A DNA stretch of 64,000 nucleotides from Gordonia sp. OPL2. GTDB taxonomy: Bacteria > Actinomycetota > Actinomycetes > Mycobacteriales > Mycobacteriaceae. The position numbers and the translations under genes are program-made. The notes under the pieces were generated by a model that had not been told where the DNA came from, did no database searches, and worked only from the letters and a program-made list of their open reading frames with translations. Numbering within the stretch: the first letter of the stretch is position 1; every line of letters begins with the position of its first letter. The stretch is from the NCBI RefSeq assembly GCF_003797825.1, contig NZ_RKME01000026.1:17924-81923 (forward strand), written 5' to 3'. Shown here piece by piece: positions 18,930 through 26,926 of this stretch.

Positions 18930-19526
18930 TTACTTTTCTTTACTTTCGGCTGCCTCGGCGATCGGTGCCGGACCGATGGCCCGCAGTCGGGCGCCGTCGA
19001 GGATGACGCTCAGCCCGTCGCTGAACTCACCGGCGAAGTCGCGCCCGGACGGACCGGTCACCTGCAGGCGTTCCATCTGCGCGCGGGTCTGCTCCTCGAT
19101 GGTCAGTCCGATGACGAGCTGACAGATCGCGGTCGCCACGGCCTGGGCATCGCGGTCGGTCAGTCCACCCCCGCGTGCCGCGGCCGCGAGTTCGTCGGCG
19201 ATGGATTTCGGCGACAGCCCGCTGGCCCAGCTCGACGAGACGACCTCGGCGCTGTCGGGGACCTCGAGGAGTGCGCCGCGCATCCCGGCGGCCAGGAATG
19301 CCAGCTGTTCGTCCCAGTCGACCGTGTCCGGCGCCGTTGCGATGCCGCCGAGGATGTCGTCGGACAGGGCCGCGAGCAGGGTCTGCTTGTTGGGGAAGTG
19401 CCAGTACAGCGCGTTCGGACGGACTCCGAGGTCAGCGGCGAGGCGGCGCATCGACAGGTCCGCGAGGCTGTGGTGGGTGAGGATGTCGCGCGCCGCCCGC
19501 AGGACATCGGCTCGGGTGTTGCTCAC
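18930..19526 (-). CDS. bioQ: TetR-family repressor, BioQ-like
   Basis: TetR regulator of 198 residues from GTG 19526; the open frame continues upstream into bioA but without family similarity. The N-terminal HTH reads RAARDIL then LSMRRLAADLGV and PNALYWHFPNK, the classic TetR helix-turn-helix. A ligand-binding alpha-helical domain follows. It is divergent from bioA, with two 17-bp palindromes between, the arrangement of BioQ, the biotin-operon repressor of Corynebacterium and Mycobacterium. It is assigned by context plus fold; the effector is not evident. Confidence 0.72.
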   Translation of the reverse strand: MSNTRADVLRAARDILTHHSLADLSMRRLAADLGVRPNALYWHFPNKQTLLAALSDDILGGIATAPDTVDWDEQLAFLAAGMRGALLEVPDSAEVVSSSWASGLSPKSIADELAAAARGGGLTDRDAQAVATAICQLVIGLTIEEQTRAQMERLQVTGPSGRDFAGEFSDGLSVILDGARLRAIGPAPIAEAAESKEK

Positions 19527-19556
19527 GGACCCAGGGTAGAGGGCCCGGTGGCGCCG

Positions 19557-19573
19557 CCTGTACACCGTCCAGG
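19557..19573. promoter_or_regulatory. Biotin-operon operator, distal copy
   Basis: CCTGTACACCGTCCAGG, an imperfect palindrome of the form CCTGNACA-N-TGTNCAGG with one mismatched arm position (CGT for TGT). It lies 31 bp upstream of the TetR gene and 22 bp centre-to-centre from the second copy, about two helical turns, so both would be bound on one DNA face. Confidence 0.7.
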
Positions 19574-19578
19574 AATCG

Positions 19579-19595
19579 CCTGTACAGTGTTCAGG
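19579..19595. promoter_or_regulatory. Biotin-operon operator, proximal copy, over the bioA -10 box
   Basis: CCTGTACAGTGTTCAGG matches CCTGNACA-N-TGTNCAGG on both arms. Its inner part TGTAC-N3-GTTCA resembles the corynebacterial BioQ box as I remember it (TGAAC-N3-GTTAC). A TACAGT hexamer inside it (19583-19588) is a plausible -10 box for bioA, so repressor binding would block the promoter directly. Confidence 0.72.
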
Positions 19596-19656
19596 ACCGC
19601 CGACCGTGAGGGAGCCCACAGCCCGGGCCTCCTGCGACCCGAAGGACACCAGCCAC

Positions 19657-20985
19657 GTGGACGACGCAACCATCCGCCGCATCGATGCCGAGCATGTGTG
19701 GCATCCGTACGGTGCGATGCCCGCGCCCACCGCGCCGATCGTGGTCCGCGGTGCCCACGGAGTGCAGATCGAGTTGGCCGACGGCCGGGAGGTCGTCGAC
19801 GGGATGAGTTCCTGGTGGGCGGCCATTCACGGGTACCGCCATCCCGTCCTCGACGCCGCCGTCACCTGTCAGCTCGGATCGATGGCACACGTCATGTTCG
19901 GGGGCCTCACGCATGAGCCGGCCGCACGCCTCGCCGAGCTCCTGGTGACGATCACACCCGAACCGCTGCAGAAGGTCTTCTTCTGCGATTCCGGATCGGT
20001 CTCGGTCGAGGTCGCCACGAAGATGGCGCTGCAGTACTGGCGCAGTCGGGGGCGCGGTGACAAGACCCGCCTGCTGACCTGGCGCGGCGGCTACCACGGC
20101 GACACATTCGCGCCGATGAGTGTCTGCGACCCCGACGGCGGTATGCACTCGATGTGGACCGACGTCCTGACCGAGCAGATCTTCGTCCCGGCGCCGCCGT
20201 CGCTGCCCGGCCCGATCGACGCGCCCGGCGCCCTCGACGACGACTACGTGCGCACGCTCGAGTCGGCGGTGACCGCGAATGCCGATCGCCTCGCCGCGGT
20301 CATCGTCGAACCGGTCGTCCAGGGAGCCGGCGGGATGAGGTTCCACGACCCGCGCTACCTCTCCGCCCTGCGGCGGATCTGTGACCGCGCCGGCGTCTTG
20401 CTGATCTTCGACGAGATCGCCACCGGATTCGGGCGGACCGGCGAGCTCTTCGCCGCCCACCACGCCGGCGTGACGCCGGACATCATGTGCCTCGGCAAGG
20501 CCCTCACCGGTGGATACCTCACACTGGCCGCGACCTTGTGCACCGACGAGATCGCCGAGGTGATCAGCCGTGGTGAGGCCGGTGGGCTCGCCCACGGACC
20601 GACGTTCATGGCCAATCCGCTGGCCTGCGCCGTCGCCGTCGCCGCCGTCGAACTGCTCCTCGACTCGCCGTGGCGTACGCGGGTCCTCGACATCGAGTCC
20701 GGATTGCGTTCGGGACTGGCCGATCTCACGGATCGGCCGGGTGTGGTGGACGTCCGCGTGCTCGGTGCAATCGGTGTCGTCCAACTCGACCGATCCGTCG
20801 ACATGGCCGCGGCCACCGAGGCCGCGATCGACTCCGGCGCGTGGCTACGCCCCTTCCGTGACCTGATCTACGTGATGCCGCCGTTCGTCTGCACCGACGA
20901 CGACATCGCGACGATCGTCCGTGGTGTCCGTGCCGCGGTCGACGCCTGCCTGACCGCCGATCTCGTCGCGGGAGTGAGCCGATGA
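19657..20985 (+). CDS. bioA: Adenosylmethionine-8-amino-7-oxononanoate aminotransferase BioA
   Basis: PLP enzyme converting KAPA to DAPA with S-adenosylmethionine as amino donor, 442 residues. Family features: HVWHPYGAM at the N-terminus, DGMSSWWAAIHGY, the LIFDEIATGFGRTG block and the PLP lysine in CLGKALTGG. The start is GTG 19657, with GAAGGA ten bases upstream; the frame is open further upstream, but that part falls in the operator region. First gene of bioAFDB-bsaP. Confidence 0.96.
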   Translation: MDDATIRRIDAEHVWHPYGAMPAPTAPIVVRGAHGVQIELADGREVVDGMSSWWAAIHGYRHPVLDAAVTCQLGSMAHVMFGGLTHEPAARLAELLVTITPEPLQKVFFCDSGSVSVEVATKMALQYWRSRGRGDKTRLLTWRGGYHGDTFAPMSVCDPDGGMHSMWTDVLTEQIFVPAPPSLPGPIDAPGALDDDYVRTLESAVTANADRLAAVIVEPVVQGAGGMRFHDPRYLSALRRICDRAGVLLIFDEIATGFGRTGELFAAHHAGVTPDIMCLGKALTGGYLTLAATLCTDEIAEVISRGEAGGLAHGPTFMANPLACAVAVAAVELLLDSPWRTRVLDIESGLRSGLADLTDRPGVVDVRVLGAIGVVQLDRSVDMAAATEAAIDSGAWLRPFRDLIYVMPPFVCTDDDIATIVRGVRAAVDACLTADLVAGVSR

Positions 20986-22178
20986 CCACCACCGAACGCG
21001 CCGTACCGTCGTCGACAGCTTTCCTGCCGACGACCGACCGGCCCGTCGATGCCCTCGACTGGATCGCGGAGGAGGCCGCCCGGCTCGAGGCGGCCGGACT
21101 CCACCGCGACCCGGTTGTCCGGCAAACGGATTCGACGATGATCAATCTGGCGTCCAACGACTACCTCGGCCTGTCGCGGCATCCGAAGGTCCTCGCCGGT
21201 GCCCACGCGGCACTCGACACCTGGGGAGCCGGCTCCACGGCCTCGCGCCTCGTCGTCGGCACGACGTCGCTGCACGTCGATCTGGAGGAAGACCTCGCCG
21301 ACTTCCTCGGATTCTCGGCGGCCCTGTCGTTCTCGTCCGGCTACCTCGCCAATGTCGGCGCGATCACCGCGCTCGCCGGGCGCGGAGATCTCATCGTCAG
21401 CGACACCGGTACGCACGCGTCTCTGATCGACGGCTGTCGACTGTCCCGCGCTCGCGTCGTGGTGGTCGAACGGGGCGATCACGAGGCAGTGCGAGATGCC
21501 TTGCGCGACCGGACCGAACGGCGTGCGCTGGTGGTGACCGACTCGGTGTACAGCATCGACGGCGAGCCGGCGCCGATCGCGGAACTGTACGCGGTGGCCC
21601 GCGACCACGGGGCCGCGCTGCTGGTGGACGAGGCGCATGCATTCGGGGTGCGCGGTCCCGCCGGACGCGGCTTGGTCGCCGAACTCGGGCTCTCCGGTGC
21701 GCCCGACCTGGTCGTGACCACCGTCCTGTCCAAGTCGCTGGGCGCCCAGGGGGGCGTCGTCCTGGGTTCCCGGCTGTTGCGCTCCTATCTGACCGACCGG
21801 GCCCGCACCTTCATCTTCGACACGGGTCTCAACCCGGCCGCCGCCGGTGCCGCGCAGGCGGCGCTCGAACTGTTGCGGTCCGATCCGGCGCTACCGGAGC
21901 GTCTGCGGCTCAACGCCTTACGGCTCGCGCGTGCTGTCGGGGCCGACGATCCCGCAGCCGCCGTCATCTCACTCGTCGTCGGCGAGCCGCAGCCGGCGGT
22001 CGCGGCAGCCGCCCGGTGTCGCGACCGCGGCGTGCTCGTGGGCTGCTTCCGCCCGCCGTCGGTGCCCGCGGGTACCTCGCGCCTGCGTCTCACCGCGCGT
22101 GCCGATCTCGACGCATCCGTCATCGATCACGTCGCAGGCGTCGTCGACGATGCACTCGTCGGGGTGGGGATCCGATGA
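20982..22178 (+). CDS. bioF: 8-amino-7-oxononanoate synthase BioF
   Basis: PLP-dependent condensation of pimeloyl thioester with L-alanine to KAPA, 398 residues. Alpha-oxoamine synthase signatures: ASNDYLGLSRHP, GAGSTASRLVVGTT, the VDEAHAFGVRGPAGRG block and the lysine in TTVLSKSLGAQGG. ATG at 20982 overlaps the bioA stop, so the two are translationally coupled. Confidence 0.96.
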   Translation: MTTTERAVPSSTAFLPTTDRPVDALDWIAEEAARLEAAGLHRDPVVRQTDSTMINLASNDYLGLSRHPKVLAGAHAALDTWGAGSTASRLVVGTTSLHVDLEEDLADFLGFSAALSFSSGYLANVGAITALAGRGDLIVSDTGTHASLIDGCRLSRARVVVVERGDHEAVRDALRDRTERRALVVTDSVYSIDGEPAPIAELYAVARDHGAALLVDEAHAFGVRGPAGRGLVAELGLSGAPDLVVTTVLSKSLGAQGGVVLGSRLLRSYLTDRARTFIFDTGLNPAAAGAAQAALELLRSDPALPERLRLNALRLARAVGADDPAAAVISLVVGEPQPAVAAAARCRDRGVLVGCFRPPSVPAGTSRLRLTARADLDASVIDHVAGVVDDALVGVGIR

Positions 22179-22975
22179 GCGCGCCCGGCCGCGTCCTCGC
22201 GGTCACCGGAACCTCCACCGACGTCGGCAAGACGATCGTCACCGCCGCCCTCGTCGCCGCAGTGCACCGCGCCGGTTCGACGGTGGCCGTGTGCAAACCC
22301 GCGCAGACCGGCATGGCGGACGGCGAACCGGGTGACCTCGCCGTCGTCGAGAACCTCGCCGGTCCCGACGCGACCGCCGAATGTGCCCGCTATCCCGAAC
22401 CATTGGCGCCGGAGACCGCCGCTCGCCGTGCCGGCCTCCCGGCTCTCGCGCTGTCCACGGTGACAGCAGCGGTGGCCGGCCTCTCGGCCGCGCACGACCT
22501 CACGCTCGTCGAGGGTGCCGGTGGCGTCCTCGTCCGGCTGGCATCGGAGCTCACCCTGCTCGACGTCGCGGCATGGGCCGACGCCGGCGTCGTCATCGTG
22601 GTCCCGGCCGGGCTGGGCGCCCTCAACCATGCAGACCTGACCGTCGACGCCGTGCGTGCCCGTGGCCTGCGCCCGGCCGGGCTGATCATCGGATCCTGGC
22701 CCCGGGAGCCCGATCTCGCGATGGAGTGCAACCGGACGGACCTGCCGCGTCTGACCGGTGTGCCCATCGTCGGCGTCCTCCCCGACGGTGCGGGCGCCCT
22801 CGCGCCGGCCGAGTTCCGCCGCGCGGCGCCGTCCTGGATCGACGCGGACTGGCTCACCCGCGAGACCGGCCCCTCGCCGACGGCAACCCGATCCTCGCCG
22901 ACGACAACCGACATCCCGACGACGACAACCGAGATCGACGTCGAAAGACAGCCCACAGAAGGAGTTCTCCCGTGA
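22175..22975 (+). CDS. bioD: Dethiobiotin synthetase BioD
   Basis: ATP-dependent closure of the ureido ring of dethiobiotin, 266 residues. The P-loop-like N-terminus VTGTSTDVGKTIVTAAL, CKPAQTG and LVEGAGGVLVRL are diagnostic. ATG 22175 overlaps the bioF stop; earlier in-frame starts lie inside bioF. The last 30 or so residues are a Thr/Ser/Pro-rich tail absent from typical BioD, ending where bioB begins. Confidence 0.95.
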   Translation: MSAPGRVLAVTGTSTDVGKTIVTAALVAAVHRAGSTVAVCKPAQTGMADGEPGDLAVVENLAGPDATAECARYPEPLAPETAARRAGLPALALSTVTAAVAGLSAAHDLTLVEGAGGVLVRLASELTLLDVAAWADAGVVIVVPAGLGALNHADLTVDAVRARGLRPAGLIIGSWPREPDLAMECNRTDLPRLTGVPIVGVLPDGAGALAPAEFRRAAPSWIDADWLTRETGPSPTATRSSPTTTDIPTTTTEIDVERQPTEGVLP

Positions 22976-24015
22976 CCCAGGCACCCGTCGCACCCGACCA
23001 GCAGCGCGATCCCGCCCAGAGCGGCGACATCCTCGACATCGCCCGCGCCCAGGTCCTCGAACGTGGCGAGGGCCTCGATCAGGCGCAGGTCCTCGAGGTG
23101 CTGCAGTTGTCCGACGACCGGCTCACCGAACTCCTGCAGCTCGCCCATGATGTGCGGATGCAGTGGTGCGGTCCTGAGGTCGAGGTCGAGGGCATCATCT
23201 CGCTGAAGACCGGCGGATGCCCCGAGGACTGCCACTTCTGCTCGCAGTCCGGCCTTTTTGCATCTCCGGTCCGTAGCGCGTGGATCGACATCCCGTCACT
23301 CGTCGAGGCGGCCAAGCAGACCGCCAAGACCGGGGCCACCGAGTTCTGCATCGTCGCGGCCGTGCGCGGCCCGGACAAGCGCCTGCTCAGCCAGGTCGCC
23401 GCCGGCATCGAGGCGATCCGCAACGAGGTCGACATCCAGATCGCCTGCAGCCTCGGCATGCTCACCCAGGAGCAGGTCGATCAGCTCAAGGGCATGGGCG
23501 TGCACCGGTACAACCACAACCTCGAGACCGCCCGCAGCCACTTCCCGAACGTCGTCACCACGCACACCTGGGAAGAGCGATGGGACACGCTGCGTATGGT
23601 CCGCGATGCCGGCATGGAGGTCTGCTGCGGCGGCATCCTCGGGATGGGGGAGAGCCTGGAGCAACGAGCGGAGTTCGCCGCCGACCTCGCGTCACTGGAA
23701 CCCGACGAGGTCCCGCTCAACTTCCTCAACCCGCGTCCCGGGACCCCGTTCGGAGACCTCGACGTGCTGCCGGCGTCCGAGGCGCTCAAGTCGGTGGCGG
23801 CGTTCCGCCTGGCGCTGCCGCGGACGATCCTGCGCTTCGCCGGAGGTCGGGAGATCACCCTCGGTGACCTCGGAGCCAAGCAGGGCATCCTCGGTGGCAT
23901 CAACGCCGTCATCGTCGGCAACTACCTGACGACGCTGGGCCGCCCGGCCGAGGAGGACCTCGATCTGCTGACCGATCTGTCGATGCCCATCAAGGCACTC
24001 AACGACAGCATCTAG
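22972..24015 (+). CDS. bioB: Biotin synthase BioB
   Basis: Radical-SAM enzyme inserting sulfur into dethiobiotin, 347 residues from a GTG overlapping the bioD stop, preceded by AGAAGGAG. The radical-SAM cluster ligands are C83, C87 and C90 (GGCPEDCHFCSQ). The residues for the second cluster are in IACSLGM and CCGGILGMGE, and the YNHNLETA and NFLNPRPGTP blocks are present. It is followed at 10 bp by bsaP, which actinobacterial BioB needs for activity. Confidence 0.97.
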   Translation: MTQAPVAPDQQRDPAQSGDILDIARAQVLERGEGLDQAQVLEVLQLSDDRLTELLQLAHDVRMQWCGPEVEVEGIISLKTGGCPEDCHFCSQSGLFASPVRSAWIDIPSLVEAAKQTAKTGATEFCIVAAVRGPDKRLLSQVAAGIEAIRNEVDIQIACSLGMLTQEQVDQLKGMGVHRYNHNLETARSHFPNVVTTHTWEERWDTLRMVRDAGMEVCCGGILGMGESLEQRAEFAADLASLEPDEVPLNFLNPRPGTPFGDLDVLPASEALKSVAAFRLALPRTILRFAGGREITLGDLGAKQGILGGINAVIVGNYLTTLGRPAEEDLDLLTDLSMPIKALNDSI

Positions 24016-24025
24016 GCTCGGGAAC

Positions 24026-24319
24026 GTGAGTGTGACCATCAAGTCGCCGTTCTCCTCGGACACGGCGCGCACGGGCGGTGCGGTGCCCGAGATCCCCGGA
24101 CCGCTGGCCGAACCCTGTCGATACGGGGTCTACACCGGTATCGAACTCGAGTTGCAGGCGGCTGACGCGATCCCGGCGTCCGCGCAGTTGGGACTCGAGC
24201 CGCCACGGTTCTGCGGCCAGTGCGGGCGACGCATGGTCGTCCAGGTCCGGCCGGACGGCTGGGGTGCCCGCTGTTCCCGGCACGGGACCGTGGACTCGAC
24301 GGAGTTGGGCCGACGGTGA
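24026..24319 (+). CDS. bsaP: Biotin synthase auxiliary protein BsaP
   Basis: Small protein of 97 residues directly after bioB, in the position of M. tuberculosis Rv1590, which has been reported as the auxiliary protein required by mycobacterial biotin synthase. It has the Cys motif FCGQCGRRM (C63, C66) and a third Cys in ARCSRHG (C83), with C31 upstream, suited to an Fe-S cluster. The start is GTG 24026. It should act with BioB in the cytosol; the cluster-repair or sulfur-donor role is family knowledge, not visible here. Confidence 0.82.
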   Translation: MSVTIKSPFSSDTARTGGAVPEIPGPLAEPCRYGVYTGIELELQAADAIPASAQLGLEPPRFCGQCGRRMVVQVRPDGWGARCSRHGTVDSTELGRR

Positions 24320-24993
24320 CCGAGCCGTCGATGCCGGACACCGTGGTCGGGGCGGCCGCCGCGGGCTCGCCGCAGCCCGACGTCGCTCCGGCAGCGTCCG
24401 TTCGCCGAATCGCCCGGCCGGTCGGTCCACTCGTGGCCGTACTCGCGGTGGTCGTGCTGATCGGCGCGGTCGTCGGTATGGTCTGGGCCGTCGTGACCCC
24501 GGCCATGTCGGGTCGTGTCGTCGGCGCCGACTCGGCGGTCCTCCCGGCACAGGAGTTCCCCGCGGAATTCGCCGCGGTCGGCACCTTCGCGGTGCTGCTG
24601 CTCGTCTACGGTCTGGTGTCGGTGATCGTCGCGTGGTTCACGGCGCGCTCGTGGCGCGGTCCCGCCGGATTCGGACTCCTCGCCCTCGCGACCGTGCTCG
24701 GGTCGTTCCTGGCGGCGTGGATCGGAACCCGTGTCGCCGACTGGCGCTTCGACGACCCGCGATCGGCGCCGGTGGGTTCCACGTTCGAACTCGTTCCCGA
24801 CCTCTGGCTCGACGGAGCGGTCCGAGGCGGCACCGGCGGCGCATGGGTGCTGTTCCTGTGTGCACCGTTCGCCGTCGCGTTCTTCTACCTGGGTTTCGCC
24901 CTGGCATCCCGCACTGCCGATCTCGGGGTCGGCGATCTCGTCGCCGATGACCCGCGTGGCGATCCTCCCGCCCCGGCGGTTCAGCCGATCTGA
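24316..24993 (+). CDS. DUF2567 family membrane protein
   Basis: Predicted integral membrane protein of 225 residues from a GTG that overlaps the bsaP stop (GTGA). Four hydrophobic spans can be seen (about 35-60, 90-112, 120-140 and 180-205). It resembles the DUF2567 proteins found after bioB/bsaP in mycobacteria (Rv1591 region). Function unknown; a biotin-related role is only suggested by the operon. Its 3' end overlaps the convergent XRE gene by 13 bp. Confidence 0.7.
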   Translation: MTEPSMPDTVVGAAAAGSPQPDVAPAASVRRIARPVGPLVAVLAVVVLIGAVVGMVWAVVTPAMSGRVVGADSAVLPAQEFPAEFAAVGTFAVLLLVYGLVSVIVAWFTARSWRGPAGFGLLALATVLGSFLAAWIGTRVADWRFDDPRSAPVGSTFELVPDLWLDGAVRGGTGGAWVLFLCAPFAVAFFYLGFALASRTADLGVGDLVADDPRGDPPAPAVQPI

Positions 24994-25244
24994 GCGGGCA
25001 CGCCCGCAGTCACGGCGTCGGCGAGCGTGTCGATCGGCACGTCGAGAGCGTGACTGAGCGCGACGACGGTGGCGAAGGACGGCGTCAGCAAGCGTCCGCT
25101 CTCGATCTTGCGCAGAGTCTCCGGTGAGATCCCGGCGGCCGCGGCGATGTCGACGACCGTCCGCCCGGCCCGGAGTTCACGCAAGAGTGCGCCCAGGCGC
25201 CGTCCGGCGGCGATCTGTTCGGGGGTCAGGGGAGAACGGACCAT
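24981..25244 (-). CDS. Small XRE-family transcriptional regulator
   Basis: 87-residue DNA-binding protein that is almost only a helix-turn-helix: LGALLRELRAGRTVVDIAAA, then AGISPETLRKIESGRLLTPS, the XRE/Cro pattern. A GTG six bases upstream (25250) is an alternative start. It is divergent from a methionine aminopeptidase gene. Two palindromes in the 77-bp gap are the obvious binding sites, so it probably represses itself and the peptidase. It has no effector domain. Confidence 0.85.
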   Translation of the reverse strand: MVRSPLTPEQIAAGRRLGALLRELRAGRTVVDIAAAAGISPETLRKIESGRLLTPSFATVVALSHALDVPIDTLADAVTAGVPAQIG

Positions 25245-25263
25245 GACCACACACTACCGGCAG

Positions 25264-25279
25264 CGGTATGAAAATACCG
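25264..25279. promoter_or_regulatory. XRE operator, copy 1
   Basis: CGGTAT-GAAA-ATACCG: perfect 6-bp arms, 16 bp in all. It lies 20 bp upstream of the XRE start codon, where it would overlap that gene's promoter. It shares GGTAT-N4-ATACC with copy 2. Confidence 0.75.
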
Positions 25280-25294
25280 GTCTCGTGTCGTAGG

Positions 25295-25312
25295 CTGGTA
25301 TTTAAATACCAG
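25295..25312. promoter_or_regulatory. XRE operator, copy 2, next to the peptidase ribosome site
   Basis: CTGGTATTTAAATACCAG is a perfect 18-bp palindrome. It ends within the AGGAGG ribosome site (25311-25316) of the aminopeptidase and follows a TAGGCT -10-like box (25291-25296), so it covers the likely transcription start. Its centre is 32 bp (three helical turns) from copy 1. Confidence 0.78.
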
Positions 25313-25321
25313 GAGGTGTGT

Positions 25322-26086
25322 GTGATCGAACTGAAGTCGCCGGACGAGGTCGCCGCGATGCGGGTGACCGGCCGGTTCATCGCCGAGTTGCTCGACGACG
25401 TGTCGTCGCGGGCCGAGCCGGGCGTCAATCTGCTGGACCTCGAGCTGCGGGCGCGTGAACTGATCGAGCGGCGTGGCGCCGTCTCGTGTTACTGGGATTA
25501 CGCCCCGTCGTTCGGCCGCGGACCGTTCCGCAATGTCATCTGCCTGTCCGTCAACGACGCTGTCCTGCATGGCCTTCCGCACGATCTCGTCCTCGCCGAC
25601 GGCGACGTGCTCAGCATGGACATCGCCGTCGCGATCGACGGATGGGTCGCGGACTCGGCACGCACGGTCATCGTCGGCGCCGCGCGTCCGGAAGACGAGC
25701 ACCTGGTGCAGACCACGGAACTGGCACTGGCCGCCGGGATCGACGCGGCGCGGTCGGGACATCGACTCGGCGACATCTCGGCTGCGATCGGCGAGGTGTG
25801 CATCTCCCGCGGCTACATGGTGAACACCGAGTTCGGTGGCCACGGGCTCGGGCGCACCATGCACGAGGACCCCCACGTGTCGAACGTGGGCCGTGCAGGC
25901 AAGGGTATGCGCTTGCGTCCCGGGTTGACCCTGGCGCTCGAACCCTGGCTGGCACGACACACGGCGCAGATCGTCTACGACCCCGACGGCTGGACGATCC
26001 GGTCCGCGGACGGCTCGCGTACGGCCCACAGTGAACACACCATCGCGATCACCGACGGCGACGCCGAGATCCTCACGCTCCGTTGA
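25322..26086 (+). CDS. Type I methionine aminopeptidase (M24), regulated paralogue
   Basis: M24A metallopeptidase of 254 residues that removes N-terminal methionine. All five metal ligands are present: D100, D111, H174, E207 and E238, plus substrate-side H83 (LHGLPHD). The start is GTG 25322 behind AGGAGG. Housekeeping map is normally with secY/adk, so a copy controlled by a divergent XRE repressor is probably a second, conditional enzyme; that is inference, since the rest of the genome is not visible. There is no N-terminal SH3-binding or zinc-finger extension. Confidence 0.88.
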   Translation: MIELKSPDEVAAMRVTGRFIAELLDDVSSRAEPGVNLLDLELRARELIERRGAVSCYWDYAPSFGRGPFRNVICLSVNDAVLHGLPHDLVLADGDVLSMDIAVAIDGWVADSARTVIVGAARPEDEHLVQTTELALAAGIDAARSGHRLGDISAAIGEVCISRGYMVNTEFGGHGLGRTMHEDPHVSNVGRAGKGMRLRPGLTLALEPWLARHTAQIVYDPDGWTIRSADGSRTAHSEHTIAITDGDAEILTLR

Positions 26087-26098
26087 CCGGGTGGCCGC

Positions 26099-26821
26099 TC
26101 AAAGAGGCGGGCGCAGGGTCGCGAACTCGTCGGTGACCCGCAATCGGGTGTCGGCGAACGCGTAGAGCGCCGGCGGGCGGCCGCCCGAACGTCCCGTCTT
26201 GCCGACGGTCCCAGTCGACACGACCACTGCGCGACGGCTCAGGATTCGCAGGAGGTTGGTGGTGTCCACCGGGTAACCCAGTGCCGCGCAATAGATCTCC
26301 GACAGCTGCGACATCGGGAAGCGTTCCGGGGCGAGAGCGAACGCGATGTTGGTGTAGGAGAGCTTCGCGGCCAGACGGTGGCGGGCGGCGTCGATGATCT
26401 CCGCGTGGTCGAACGCGACCTCCGGCAGGGTGTCGACCGGTTGCCAGGATGCCGACGGCGGGAGCGACGCCCTGGCGTCCGAGGGGACGAGGCCCAGGTA
26501 GGTGGAGGCGATGGTGCGCACGCCGGGCACGCGGTCCGGCGCGGAGAACACCGCGAGTTGTTCGAGATGGGCGATCTCCTCGATCTCGACGGTGTCGGCG
26601 ACGAGCCGTCGCGCGGTCGCCTTGAGCGTCTCATCGGCGGCGACGTCACCGCCCGGCAGCGACCATCCGCTCTCATCCGGCATGCGGCACAAGAGGACAC
26701 ACAGCACGGGAGCGAGATCGGGTTCGACCTCGCGGACCTGGAACACCGCGGCCAGTACCTCGACGCGGAGTGCGGTGGCGGTCCCACCGGACGACGACGG
26801 GTTCGGCGGGGGCGCGGACAT
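26099..26821 (-). CDS. nrtR: NrtR, Nudix-type repressor of NAD biosynthesis
   Basis: 240 residues: a Nudix domain (about 20-150) and a C-terminal winged helix (SYTNIAFALAPERFPMSQLS, then the RRAVVVSTG wing). The Nudix box (58-80) is degenerate: GGDVAADE is kept, but the catalytic REUXEE reads RLVADT, so it should bind ADP-ribose without hydrolysing it, as in NrtR. A matching operator lies upstream of nadA. The gene corresponds to Rv1593c in the mycobacterial order. It converges on the aminopeptidase gene with a 12-bp gap. Confidence 0.85.
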   Translation of the reverse strand: MSAPPPNPSSSGGTATALRVEVLAAVFQVREVEPDLAPVLCVLLCRMPDESGWSLPGGDVAADETLKATARRLVADTVEIEEIAHLEQLAVFSAPDRVPGVRTIASTYLGLVPSDARASLPPSASWQPVDTLPEVAFDHAEIIDAARHRLAAKLSYTNIAFALAPERFPMSQLSEIYCAALGYPVDTTNLLRILSRRAVVVSTGTVGKTGRSGGRPPALYAFADTRLRVTDEFATLRPPL

Positions 26822-26926
26822 GGCGTCGATTGTATGGGCGTGACCACCGGGATCGACGCGACACGTCCGGGCCCGCGCGCCGACGCACGGATCGCCCGCG
26901 CCGATGCACCGTCCGCCCGGCGCCGG

